Source: JBJGXI01 sp045635475 (lineage in GTDB: Bacteria; Bacillota; Bacilli; Bacillales; Amphibacillaceae). From it: a DNA stretch of 64,000 nt. Positions 8,607-17,375 of the stretch are shown piece by piece (the first letter of the stretch is position 1; every line of letters starts with the position of its first letter). The stretch lies in assembly GCF_045635475.1 (NCBI RefSeq), contig NZ_JBJGXI010000026.1:1-64000 (forward strand). The letters are read 5' to 3'. A program made the position numbers and the translations under genes. A model generated the notes under the pieces. It saw only the letters and a program-made list of their open reading frames with translations, did no database searches and was not told where the DNA came from.

Positions 8607-8832
8607 ATAAGAAAAGTAAAGAGTGCCGCCCGAGAAACGTAGCGACCAAAACGAAGCGACTAAGATAAAGGAATCACGCCCCCCCCATAGGGGGTGTATC
8701 GACGTTGGACCATAAATCTGCTTTTAGTCGACCTCCATCAAACCTGAATACATGATGACTTATCGTAAGGCGATTCGTGACATCGCTACGTTTCTGGCGC
8801 CCGTAACTAGACAATTTTTATGCTTTCTTATT
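8607..8832. repeat. Dispersed structured repeat, family A copy 3
   Basis: Shares with 11281-11479 the outer inverted ends (TAAGAAAAG and CTTTCTTA), the block GATAAAGGAATCA, a C/G-run followed by ATAGGGGGT, and CTAGAC near the right end. It shares a weaker core (GATAAAGGAA, CTTATCGTA, CTAGAC) with the copies at 4398 and 37336. AGAAACGTAGCGA pairs perfectly with TCGCTACGTTTCT as a 13-bp basal stem. It lies between two co-directional genes of the lipoprotein cluster. Confidence 0.75.
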
Positions 8833-8836
8833 ATAT

Positions 8837-8863
8837 CAAAAACGCCTGATTTAAAATCAGGCG
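8837..8863 (-). terminator. Terminator of the YtkA-like gene
   Basis: CGCCTGAT (8843-8850) pairs with ATCAGGCG (8856-8863) around a 5-base loop, and TTTTTG follows on the minus strand. It separates this gene from the propeller lipoprotein gene. Confidence 0.85.
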
Positions 8864-8869
8864 CGATAT

Positions 8870-9670
8870 TTATTCGACTTGCACAGTATTCTCTTGGTGT
8901 GTATGCAGTTCGTCCTTTTTTACATGTACGACTACATTATACTCTCCTGCGTCCTGAAAAGTTGTGATTGCTGTGTATTCACCTGCGTTTTCTTCCGTTG
9001 CATCTAAGTATTGATGTACATCATCTGAATCTCTCCACACTTCAAATCTAACAGAAGCACCGGAAAAAGGAGCATCATCTTGTAGATGTACCATTAGCGA
9101 TGTCTCTTGACCCGCAGTTATCGTTTCGGAATTCATGAAATGGATAGCTAAATCTGTTGAGTCGTGTGATTCAGCGTTGTGATCATGTGTACTTTCTTCT
9201 GTTTCTGATTCATGTTCTGATGCGTCATCGTGCTCATGAGCGTCTTCTTGTTCTTTTTCCTCACTTATATCGCCAACAGTAAAGTCTATATTGGGCATTG
9301 TATGCATATCACGAGCAGTCACATGAGAGATAACGGTATAATTACCGGCTTCATCAAAGCTTTTAGAAATAGCATATACTCCATTTTCGTCATGACTTGC
9401 CTCTATCATCTCATGGTCCTCTTGACCATCCTTCCAAACCTCAAACATTACTTCTTGTGCATCATCTACATTTTCATCTCCTTGAGTAACCAACGCAGAT
9501 ATCGTTACTTCTTCGTTAAGTTCCGGGTGTTCAGGGTCAACTTGAATATCTACTTCTACAATTTCTGGTATTTCTTGATTTTCCTCTTCAGAATTCTGAT
9601 TATTACCACATGCCGCAACAAAAGTAATTAATGCTATGCTAATAAACCATGCTAATCGTTTTAATTTCAT
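8870..9670 (-). CDS. Tandem YtkA-like lipoprotein with His-rich linker
   Basis: A 266-residue lipoprotein (lipobox FVAAC, Cys about 21) made of two copies of a YtkA/FixH-like beta domain of about 90 residues. Each has the pattern FEVWKDG or FEVWRDS, then Y-A-I/T, then AGNYTVISHV or AGEYNVVVHV. A linker of about 35 residues between them is rich in His, Asp and Glu (DAHEHDDASEHE, STHDHNAESHD), and each domain ends near Met/His residues (DMHTMP; ELHTHQ). YtkA-like domains occur in copper and oxidase assembly proteins, so metal binding is likely but inferred. The ATG at 9670 is chosen because GGAGGG lies upstream. It has its own terminator. Confidence 0.8.
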   Translation of the reverse strand: MKLKRLAWFISIALITFVAACGNNQNSEEENQEIPEIVEVDIQVDPEHPELNEEVTISALVTQGDENVDDAQEVMFEVWKDGQEDHEMIEASHDENGVYAISKSFDEAGNYTVISHVTARDMHTMPNIDFTVGDISEEKEQEDAHEHDDASEHESETEESTHDHNAESHDSTDLAIHFMNSETITAGQETSLMVHLQDDAPFSGASVRFEVWRDSDDVHQYLDATEENAGEYTAITTFQDAGEYNVVVHVKKDELHTHQENTVQVE

Positions 9671-9999
9671 CTTTATTCCCTCCACTTTATAGACCATTTT
9701 TATATTAAACCATAATTGTGAAATCATTGTGAACTTAGCCCATATTACAGTTAGCTTTATTTGTCGTTAGACAATACGATAATTGCTTATCTCTAGTATT
9801 GTTCTGTAAAATTTATAATTATCGATATATTCAAACTGAAGAAAATAAGTAATTGTGGTAAAATATTAATCTAGATTAGATTTAAAATAAAATAGTACGC
9901 TTGATCGTTTGAGGCTTATAACAATCCCTCATATTCTCACATAATCTTTAACGTATTACAAATGTACTAAAAGGTGTTATTTCAGGGAGGAGATTAATT
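9671..9999. other. Intergenic region before the aminotransferase
   Basis: About 330 A/T-rich bases between divergent genes. It should hold the promoters of both. I see no convincing riboswitch, T-box or operator in it. Confidence 0.4.
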
Positions 10000-11283
10000 T
10001 TGACTAACTTAAAAAAATTAGATCATCCAGCATTAGAACAACTGCTTGCAAAATTAGAGACAGATTACAAAGCGGTAAAGCTTGAAAACCTTTCCCTAGA
10101 TATGTCTCGTGGAAAACCGGGTCCAGATCAACTAGATTTGTCTGATGGTTTACTTGATATTGTAAAATCTACAGATTCACTAGAAGTTGAAGAAGGCATT
10201 GATATTAGGAACTACGGTGGTGTTGATGGCCTGAACGAAATGAAAGCATTGTTTGCCGACATCCTTAAAGTAAGTCCTAACGAAGTAATTATTGGCGGTA
10301 ACTCTAGTTTAACGATTATGCATGATACCGTTGCACGAGCGTTATTACATGGTGTAGTAGATAGTAACACAGCATGGATAAAGGCACCTAAGATTAAGTT
10401 TCTCTGCCCAAGTCCTGGATATGACCGTCACTTTAGCATTTGTGAATCATTAAATATCGAGATGATCACCGTTGACATGCTCGAGGATGGTCCAGACATG
10501 GATGCGGTAGAGGAACTCGTTAAAGAAGATGCCTCGATTAAAGGGATTTGGTGCGTACCAAAATACAGTAACCCTGAAGGCACTACATATAGTGATGAAG
10601 TGGTTGACCGCCTTGCTCGTATGGAAACAAAAGCAACTGATTTTAGAATTTTCTGGGATGATGCCTATACAATCCACCATCTAACAGACGAACCAGATCA
10701 ACTAAAAAATATTCTAACAGCGTGTAAACAAGCTAAAAATCCGAATCGTGTATTCATATTCGCTTCGACATCAAAAGTAACCTATCCTGGTTCAGGCGTA
10801 GCTGCGATGGCTGCTAGTGAAGAAAATATTACTGCTATCAAAAAACAGCTCGCTGTCCAAACAATAGGACCTGATAAAATTAACCAACTCAGACATATTC
10901 GATTTTTCGAGAATGCTGAAAACCTAGAGAATCACATGAAAAAGCATGCGGAAATTATAAAGCCAAAATTTGATAAAGTACTTCATGTACTTGAGTCCGA
11001 GTTAGGTGAATTGCAAATCGCTTCTTGGAAGGAACCTAATGGCGGCTATTTCATCAGCTTAAATACATTAGATGGGTGTGCAAACGAAGTGGTTGCCCTT
11101 GCTTCAGAAGTTGGCGTTAAGTTAACGCCAGCCGGTGCTACATTCCCTTATGGAAAAGATCCAAAAGATCGAAACATTCGGATTGCACCAACGTTCCCAA
11201 CCTTGGCTGAGCTAGAAACAGCCATTCACGTATTATGCTTGTGTGTAAAGCTAGCTAGTGTGAAAAAATTGCTACAAAAGTAA
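10000..11283 (+). CDS. Class I aminotransferase (aspartate type)
   Basis: A PLP-dependent aminotransferase of 427 residues resembling the actinobacterial-type aspartate aminotransferase subgroup. Landmarks are MSRGKPGPDQLDLS near the N-terminus, YGGVDGLNEMK, the substrate region CVPKYSNPEGTTYS (about 186-200), the PLP-binding region WDDAYTIHHL, the Schiff-base lysine in FASTSKVTYPG (Lys about 259) and NIRIAPTFP near the end. The TTG start has GGGAGGAG eight bases upstream. It is a single gene. A family A repeat begins at its stop codon and separates it from its terminator. Aspartate/2-oxoglutarate is the likely pair but is not proven by sequence. Confidence 0.85.
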   Translation: MTNLKKLDHPALEQLLAKLETDYKAVKLENLSLDMSRGKPGPDQLDLSDGLLDIVKSTDSLEVEEGIDIRNYGGVDGLNEMKALFADILKVSPNEVIIGGNSSLTIMHDTVARALLHGVVDSNTAWIKAPKIKFLCPSPGYDRHFSICESLNIEMITVDMLEDGPDMDAVEELVKEDASIKGIWCVPKYSNPEGTTYSDEVVDRLARMETKATDFRIFWDDAYTIHHLTDEPDQLKNILTACKQAKNPNRVFIFASTSKVTYPGSGVAAMAASEENITAIKKQLAVQTIGPDKINQLRHIRFFENAENLENHMKKHAEIIKPKFDKVLHVLESELGELQIASWKEPNGGYFISLNTLDGCANEVVALASEVGVKLTPAGATFPYGKDPKDRNIRIAPTFPTLAELETAIHVLCLCVKLASVKKLLQK

Positions 11284-11479
11284 GAAAAGCTCGGGGGCCA
11301 GTTTAGAAACTTAGCGACTGAAGCTAATCGATTGAGATAAAGGAATCATGGCACCCGCATAGGGGGTATGTCGAAGTTGGACGACAAGTCCGATTTTAGT
11401 CAACTTTCCATGATGAATTATCGTAATGCCCTTCGTTAAGTCACACAGTTTCTGGTGCTCGGATCTAGACTTTCTTATC
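11281..11479. repeat. Dispersed structured repeat, family A copy 4
   Basis: Sister of the copy at 8607-8832: TAAGAAAAG at the left, CTTTCTTA at the right, shared GAGATAAAGGAATCA, a CATAGGGGGTATGTCGA block and GATCTAGAC. AGAAACT pairs with AGTTTCT in the basal stem. The left end overlaps the aminotransferase stop codon TAA (11281-11283), so the element sits between that gene and its terminator at 11485 and must be transcribed with it. Confidence 0.75.
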
Positions 11480-11484
11480 TGGTA

Positions 11485-11535
11485 AAAAAAGAGGTTAACA
11501 TCCTATTTCTAAGGAGTGTTAACCTCTTTTTAAAA
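11485..11535 (+). terminator. Terminator of the aminotransferase unit
   Basis: A stem of about 15 bp (AAAAAGAGGTTAACA with TGTTAACCTCTTTTT) around a 16-base loop, with A-rich and T-rich flanks. It can work in both directions. Confidence 0.85.
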
Positions 11536-11733
11536 TTTCAGTCTTTGAATAATAGTTCACGCTCGTTCACAAATTGCTACCCGTGTCTGCTTGTTTCAAT
11601 CGTATAAAGCCCTAACGTTTGACCAAGTAATTTTGAAACACATGTAATAACTACTTCTGGTCTAATCAAAAGAACAGTACACAAGAAAAGCATCAATTTT
11701 CGGTCTCAAAACATTCTCATACATTTGGAATAA

Positions 11734-11769
11734 AAAAAATAGAATCCCCTTATGGAGATTCTATTTTTT
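11734..11769 (-). terminator. Terminator after the RND exporter gene
   Basis: A 13-bp stem (11734-11746 with 11757-11769), A-rich on one side and T-rich on the other, begins nine bases after the exporter stop codon. It is bidirectional in form. Confidence 0.85.
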
Positions 11770-11777
11770 CTATATTA

Positions 11778-14700
11778 CTATGACTTTTTACGGTTGTTAA
11801 TTTTAGCAGAAACTTCATATACGATAGGAACAATTACTAGGGTTAACAACGTTGAGCTAGTTAAGCCACCAATAACTGTTACACCTAATCCTTTCGAAAT
11901 AAGTCCGCCACCTTCTGCACCAATCGCTAACGGTATTAATGCACCAATTGTCGCCAATGCTGTCATTAATATCGGACGGAGACGTGTTGCTCCAGCTTCT
12001 AACAGTGCTTCTCTCGTGGACATTCCTTCTTTTTCCATATGAATGACACGATCAATTAAAACAATAGCGTTTGTTACAACAATTCCGATTAGCATCAATG
12101 CCCCAATCATGGCTGAAACACTTAATGGTTCGTTGGCAATCCATAGTGCTACTAGTCCTCCAATGATTGTAAATGGTAAGGAGAATAAAATCGAAAATGG
12201 TGCCAATGCTCCGCCAAATGTAACTACAAGTACAAAGTAAACAATCGCAATTGCAGCTAACATTGCAAGGCCTAGCTGTGTGAATGACTCGGTAATTTGT
12301 TCTGTTACTCCACCAAATTCGACTGAAGTGCCAGCAAGATCTAGATCGGTAATCTCCTGCTCAATGTCTGTTGATATAGCTGCCACATCATTCGATAAAA
12401 CATCGGCAGAAATAGATGCGTACATTCGTCCATCTCTACGTGATATTGTATCCGGTGATTTGCCTTCTTCAACGTCCATCACATCTTCAATCGTTATTGT
12501 AGTTCCTAAAGGTGTTTGGATTTCCAATGATTTAATATCATCAATACTCTCGTATGATTTTTCTTCTACTTCAATATAGACTTGAATGTCTTCTCCCTCA
12601 TGCTTCACCGTAGTGAGCACGGGCGCTTCACCTGTACTACTTAAGTTCATGCCAACTTGAGCGGCCGTTAAACCATATTGGCTCAACTTCTCTTGATTAG
12701 CTACAAGTGTATATTGATCATATGCTTCAGATAAACTAGATTCTGCGTTATCTAGCTCATCTTTATTTTGCATAAGTGGAAGAATTTGATCTACAGCACC
12801 TTGGATTTCTTCTAAGTTATCACCATAAACAAATAACTCTATTCCACTTCCACCAGCACCTGTAAAGTCTAGACTTCCCCATTCTCCTCGCGCTGTGTCT
12901 TCATTTAAAACGTCAATAATCGCTGAGCTTTCTTCACTAAAGTTCTCAAACTCATCATCATACTCAACAAAGAATAGTGCAGAGTTACCTCCACCCATGC
13001 CCATCATTGACATCGGACTTCCGCCACCTATGGAGTATTGATAGGTCGTGACACCTTCACGATTACTTAAAAACGTTTCCGCATCTAGCGCAACAGCTTC
13101 CACATCTTCTATCGTTTGACCTGGTTCAGGACTATACGTTGCCATCACCATTTTCTGTTCATCAGAAGGCAAGAAGCTTACACCAATTACTGGGACTAAG
13201 AAAAGACTTGCAACCAATACAACTGTTGCACCACCGAATGTGATTAACTTATGGTTAAGTACCCAGTCTAAAATACGCTTATAAAAGTTTGCCAATTTAC
13301 TTGGTTTCTCTTCGTGAGCTTTATTGTTCACTTGTTTGTTATAAAGATTTTTCTTAAATAACGAGTGAGCAAGCATTGGTACAATTGTTACAGCAACAAT
13401 TAGTGATGCTAATAAAGCAAACACCACTGCTAGAGCGAATGGTAAGAACATTTCTCCTACTTGTCCGCTAACTAAACCTAACGGTAAGAAAACTGCTATC
13501 GTTACAATTGTCGATGAACTGATTGGTACAAACATTTCTCGCGTTGCTTCTCGAATTAGCTCTTTTCCTTGAAGCTTTTCACCAGAAAGGGCCATTCGTC
13601 TATAGATGTTCTCAATAACGACAATCGAGTCATCAATAACACGTCCAATTGCAACCGTTAATGCACCTAATGTCATGATGTTTAACGTGATATCCATCTG
13701 ATGCAAAATTAAGATTGCCATCAATAACGACAAAGGAATGGATACAATCGAGATTAATGTTGTTTTGATACTTCTTAAGAACAGCAAGATAATTAATACC
13801 GCAAACAGTGCCCCGAATAATGCTTTGTTTAGCATTGTACTAACGGATTCCTCAATCGGTTCACCTTGGTCAAAGGTAGAAGTAACTGTTAAGCCATATT
13901 GCTCTTCAAAACCTGTTATTTCATCTTTCACTGCATTAACGACATCTACAGTATTGGCATCCGCTGCTTTGATAATTTGAATACCAATCGATTCTTCGCC
14001 ATTCGTTCTTGAAATCGATTCTGATTCACTTACAATTTCGATATCAGCAACTTCAGATAATTGCACTGTCGGTATCCCTATTGTAGTAGGTACCTCTTCA
14101 GATGCAGGCTGCTCTTGTGATGGCATTTCTCCTGATGGAGCCTGTCCATTTTGTTGAGGTGTGATCGGTATTTCCATCTGTTTTAAATCCTCAACCGTTG
14201 CAACATTACCATCTACGACTAAGTTCTTTACTTCCCCATCAAAGTTTGTTAACCCTAGTGGAAAAGAAATATTAGAAGCTTGAATGATTTGTTTTACCGT
14301 TTCTTGCGTTAGCCCATACTGTGCCATCGCATCCTCATCAAACTTCATTCGAACTTCTTGTACTTGTTGGCCAGAAATTTGAGCGTCCGCAAGCCCTTCA
14401 ATTCCTTGTAACACAGGCAATACACTGTCTTCTACAGTTGTAGTTAATTGCTCTAGTGAAAGGTCTGGATCACTAATACTTAGGGCCATAACTGGTAATG
14501 CATTTAAACTTAACCTAGAAACTTGTGGATCATTTGCTCCTTCTGGTAAGGATATATTAGCTAAAGCACTTTGCACCTCATTTTCAACTTCATCCATATC
14601 TGTATCAAAATTAAATTCGATTTGGACTGAAGATGCATTTGCTAAAGAAGATGAAGTGACAAGTTCCACTCCGGTAATATTTTGCACCCGTTGCTCTATA

Positions 14701-14900
14701 GGTACGGTTAATTCATCCGCTACCTCATCTGGTGCAGCACCTGGATAAGTTGTTAAAACCGAGATATTCGGCAAGGTAATATCAGGAAGTGTTTCTTGTT
14801 TCATATTTAGTCCTGAGTAAAGCCCCGCAACTGTTACCATAATGGTAAGAATCCAAATCGCAAATTTGTTATTCAATGAAAAATCAATAATCTTCTTCAA
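11778..14900 (-). CDS. swrC: SwrC-type RND multidrug/surfactant exporter
   Basis: A 1040-residue inner-membrane exporter of the AcrB/HAE1 family. It has one N-terminal helix, a large outer loop, six helices, a second large loop and five more helices. Family signatures include the N-terminal KQETLPDITLPN, YPGAAPDEVADELTVPIE and the proton-relay helix region LMAILILHQMDITLNIMTLG. B. subtilis SwrC exports surfactin and is needed for swarming. Odd points are a Gln/Pro/Glu-rich insert at about 247-272 and a Gly/Met-rich stretch at about 625-640. I choose the TTG at 14900 (GGAG eight bases upstream) over the GTG at 14909. A TetR-type operator precedes it. Confidence 0.88.
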   Translation of the reverse strand: MKKIIDFSLNNKFAIWILTIMVTVAGLYSGLNMKQETLPDITLPNISVLTTYPGAAPDEVADELTVPIEQRVQNITGVELVTSSSLANASSVQIEFNFDTDMDEVENEVQSALANISLPEGANDPQVSRLSLNALPVMALSISDPDLSLEQLTTTVEDSVLPVLQGIEGLADAQISGQQVQEVRMKFDEDAMAQYGLTQETVKQIIQASNISFPLGLTNFDGEVKNLVVDGNVATVEDLKQMEIPITPQQNGQAPSGEMPSQEQPASEEVPTTIGIPTVQLSEVADIEIVSESESISRTNGEESIGIQIIKAADANTVDVVNAVKDEITGFEEQYGLTVTSTFDQGEPIEESVSTMLNKALFGALFAVLIILLFLRSIKTTLISIVSIPLSLLMAILILHQMDITLNIMTLGALTVAIGRVIDDSIVVIENIYRRMALSGEKLQGKELIREATREMFVPISSSTIVTIAVFLPLGLVSGQVGEMFLPFALAVVFALLASLIVAVTIVPMLAHSLFKKNLYNKQVNNKAHEEKPSKLANFYKRILDWVLNHKLITFGGATVVLVASLFLVPVIGVSFLPSDEQKMVMATYSPEPGQTIEDVEAVALDAETFLSNREGVTTYQYSIGGGSPMSMMGMGGGNSALFFVEYDDEFENFSEESSAIIDVLNEDTARGEWGSLDFTGAGGSGIELFVYGDNLEEIQGAVDQILPLMQNKDELDNAESSLSEAYDQYTLVANQEKLSQYGLTAAQVGMNLSSTGEAPVLTTVKHEGEDIQVYIEVEEKSYESIDDIKSLEIQTPLGTTITIEDVMDVEEGKSPDTISRRDGRMYASISADVLSNDVAAISTDIEQEITDLDLAGTSVEFGGVTEQITESFTQLGLAMLAAIAIVYFVLVVTFGGALAPFSILFSLPFTIIGGLVALWIANEPLSVSAMIGALMLIGIVVTNAIVLIDRVIHMEKEGMSTREALLEAGATRLRPILMTALATIGALIPLAIGAEGGGLISKGLGVTVIGGLTSSTLLTLVIVPIVYEVSAKINNRKKS

Positions 14901-14929
14901 ATGTAACACTCCTTCTTTCTAATCTACTA

Positions 14930-14943
14930 ACTGACCGGTCAGT
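14930..14943. promoter_or_regulatory. Palindromic TetR-family operator upstream of swrC
   Basis: ACTGACCGGTCAGT is a perfect 14-base palindrome about 30 bases before the exporter start. Palindromes of the TGACC-GGTCA type are classical targets of TetR/AcrR repressors of efflux genes. No TetR gene is present in the window, so the regulator must lie elsewhere. Confidence 0.6.
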
Positions 14944-15096
14944 CACTACATACGAATAATGTCCATAATACAACGATGACATTCCTTTCTCTATCTATTT
15001 TTCAACATGTTCATCTTACCAGTTTATTATGAACAGAAAATGAACAAGTAAATATTTAAAAAATTCCATCCAACTGAGTTAACTTCATATTCCCTT

Positions 15097-15200
15097 ATAC
15101 AGCTATCTGCATCCATATATAGTTTTTGCTACGGTTCAACACGACTATATATGGATGCGAATAACTAAAAGTCCTTATTATGAAATTGACTAAACTAATT
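15097..15200. repeat. Short palindromic repeat, family C copy 1
   Basis: Matches 51583-51690 in the order ACAGCTAT, CATCCATATAT, GTTT, the returning arm TATGGATG, then AGTC, TTAT and ATGAAATTG. A perfect 14-bp inverted repeat (15109-15122 with 15145-15158) forms the core. It lies between the kinase and exporter genes. Confidence 0.65.
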
Positions 15201-15263
15201 AAGGTAGTTGTTTTAAAGGACCTCGATTATTAGGTCTCAAATAACCTCATCGGAGACCACCTT

Positions 15264-16658
15264 CTATTTTTTCAAAGGAAGTGTAAAGGTGAATTTCGTG
15301 CCTTGAGAAGGACTACTTTCCACTTCAATTGTTGTTTGATGCAGTTCAATAATTTCTTTTACGATAGATAATCCAATTCCCGTACCCACTTTTTGAGATC
15401 TTGCTTTATCTTCTTTATAAAACCGTTGCCAGATATTTTTTATATTTTCTTTATCAATACCAGGACCATAATCACGCACGGTAAAAACAGCATTGTTATC
15501 TCGTGTTGTTAATGAGACTTCAATATTACTTTTATCTGTTGAAAACTGAATCGCATTACGTATCAAGTTCGTTACTACTTGATCAATCTTATCTGGATCG
15601 GCATATACCCATATGTCCTTATCTTCATCTGTATTTAATTGTACTTCAACTTGCTTTTTTGTTAACTCTAAGTCCATGCGGGCAATAATTTTCCGCAATT
15701 CCTCAGAAAGGTTATAATTTTCCCTGTTGATTTCTAATTTATTTGCTTCCAATTTGGATAAAGCTAACAAATCATTGACTAACTTTATTTCTCGTTCTGT
15801 TTGTTCTTTCATTATTTTGAGATAGTGTTTTTCCTTTTCCTTTGGTATCGTGCCGTCGATAATTGCTGTTAAGAACCCATGTACGGACGTTAGTGGCGTT
15901 CGCAGATCATGAGATACATTTGCGATAAAATCTCTTCTCATTTTTTCTAATCCTTCTAATTCATCCGCCATAAAATTAAACGTCTCGCCTAATCTTCCAA
16001 TCTCATCGTTTGATTTAACTTTTACTCGAGATTTAAAATTGCCCTCGGCTATGTTTTTAGCGATTTCACTCATATTCTTGACAGGTACCGTTATTTTTTT
16101 TGATAAGAAAAACAGCATAACAGCAATGATTAAGGTAGTTGGAATTAAGGAATATAAAAACAATTTCTTAGCTGCGTTTATATTGTAATAGGCCTCTAAA
16201 GTAGTTAAAATAATGGCATGCTCTTGATAATTCCCTGTCAGTGGTGCCCCCATGATCAACACTCTAGGATCGTTTTCCATTCGTTGGATATGATCAATTG
16301 CCTTGCCACTCAATACGTCTTCTACAACACTTTTTTCTATTACTAAGTCTGTTTGGACACCAGCTTTATACAAAAGCTCACCACTATTATCATAGAGAAA
16401 GTATGTGGCATTATTACCTGATAAACTCAAATTTATCGTTGATTTTACAAGTTCTTGACTCCATCCTTCTAGATATGCTTGATCTAACAATTCTTGAATT
16501 GAAGTGATTTGTTCTATGGTTAACTTATTATGGCGATTTTCGATATCATTTCTAAATAATATAAATGCAATTGTTGACAGCAATATAAAAGAAAAGAACA
16601 TGGTTCCAATAAATGTACCAAACAGCTTCAGAAATATAGTCGAGCGAAACTTACTCAT
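15264..16658 (-). CDS. Sensor histidine kinase, PhoR-like
   Basis: A 464-residue kinase with helices at about 8-34 and 166-186, an outer sensor of about 130 residues, HAMP about 187-239, the H-box ANVSHDLRTPLTS with His250, the N-box LIRNAIQFS, and complete nucleotide-binding boxes (DYGPGID, GTGIGLSI). It overlaps the regulator stop by eight bases (ATGAGTAA), so the pair is co-translated. The small alarmone synthetase gene upstream is in the same unit. The exporter swrC lies downstream after 363 bases. The signal is unknown; cell-envelope stress would fit the neighbours but is inferred. Confidence 0.92.
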   Translation of the reverse strand: MSKFRSTIFLKLFGTFIGTMFFSFILLSTIAFILFRNDIENRHNKLTIEQITSIQELLDQAYLEGWSQELVKSTINLSLSGNNATYFLYDNSGELLYKAGVQTDLVIEKSVVEDVLSGKAIDHIQRMENDPRVLIMGAPLTGNYQEHAIILTTLEAYYNINAAKKLFLYSLIPTTLIIAVMLFFLSKKITVPVKNMSEIAKNIAEGNFKSRVKVKSNDEIGRLGETFNFMADELEGLEKMRRDFIANVSHDLRTPLTSVHGFLTAIIDGTIPKEKEKHYLKIMKEQTEREIKLVNDLLALSKLEANKLEINRENYNLSEELRKIIARMDLELTKKQVEVQLNTDEDKDIWVYADPDKIDQVVTNLIRNAIQFSTDKSNIEVSLTTRDNNAVFTVRDYGPGIDKENIKNIWQRFYKEDKARSQKVGTGIGLSIVKEIIELHQTTIEVESSPSQGTKFTFTLPLKK

Positions 16659-17337
16659 TAGTTACCACCTCAAACTTATACCCTACGCCTCTGATTGTCT
16701 TTAATGTCCAACTTGGATTGTCTTTTATTTTTTCCCGAACTCTTTTTATATGAACGTCTACGGTCCTCGGGTCACCATCGAATTCAAAGCCCCAAAGTAC
16801 ATCAATCAGCTGTTGTCTCGTAAATACTCGATTAGGATGAGATGCTAGGTAATACAGCAAGGATATTTCCTTTAAAGGCATGTCTATTTCTTGCCCGTTC
16901 AAATATACCCTGTACTCCGTAAGGTTTACTGTTAAGGAGGGATATGTTACGCATTCCTTGGCAGAAAATCCTGAACTAGTTCTTTTTAGCACAGCTTTTA
17001 TCCTAGCAACCAATTCCTCTGGTTCGAACGGCTTCACCATGTAATCATCTACACCTAAGTCAAATCCCTTCACCTTATCATACGTCTCGCCTTTTGCCGT
17101 TAACATGATAATCGGTGTTTCGAAGTCGATACGGATACGCTTGCACACTTCCCATCCGTCCATTTTGGGCATCATAATATCAAGGATAACAAGATCATAC
17201 GTATCGTTATAAAAACTATCTAACCCAAACTCACCATCGCTAGCAATTGTAACCTCAAATTCATGTTTTTCTAAATACAGCTGAATGATCTCGCTAATGA
17301 ACGGATCATCCTCTATAACCAAGATTTTTAGTTTCAA
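16651..17337 (-). CDS. OmpR-family response regulator
   Basis: A 228-residue regulator with receiver D9/D10, phospho-acceptor D53 in ILDIMMPKMDG, and the switch Lys in MVKPFEPEEL. The winged-helix output ends TIRGVGYKFEV. I start it at the TTG at 17337, which has AGGAG seven bases upstream; a GTG at 17370 would put that ribosome site inside the gene. Its start lies 39 bases after the alarmone synthetase stop, so one transcript probably carries synthetase, regulator and kinase. Confidence 0.9.
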   Translation of the reverse strand: MKLKILVIEDDPFISEIIQLYLEKHEFEVTIASDGEFGLDSFYNDTYDLVILDIMMPKMDGWEVCKRIRIDFETPIIMLTAKGETYDKVKGFDLGVDDYMVKPFEPEELVARIKAVLKRTSSGFSAKECVTYPSLTVNLTEYRVYLNGQEIDMPLKEISLLYYLASHPNRVFTRQQLIDVLWGFEFDGDPRTVDVHIKRVREKIKDNPSWTLKTIRGVGYKFEVVTNE

Positions 17338-17375
17338 GGCTTGTCTCCTCTCTTTCACCTTTTTGAACACGCACT

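Noticed and set aside
10450..10680. Minus-strand ORF within the aminotransferase gene
   Set aside because: Antisense to a conserved enzyme gene with intact active-site motifs.
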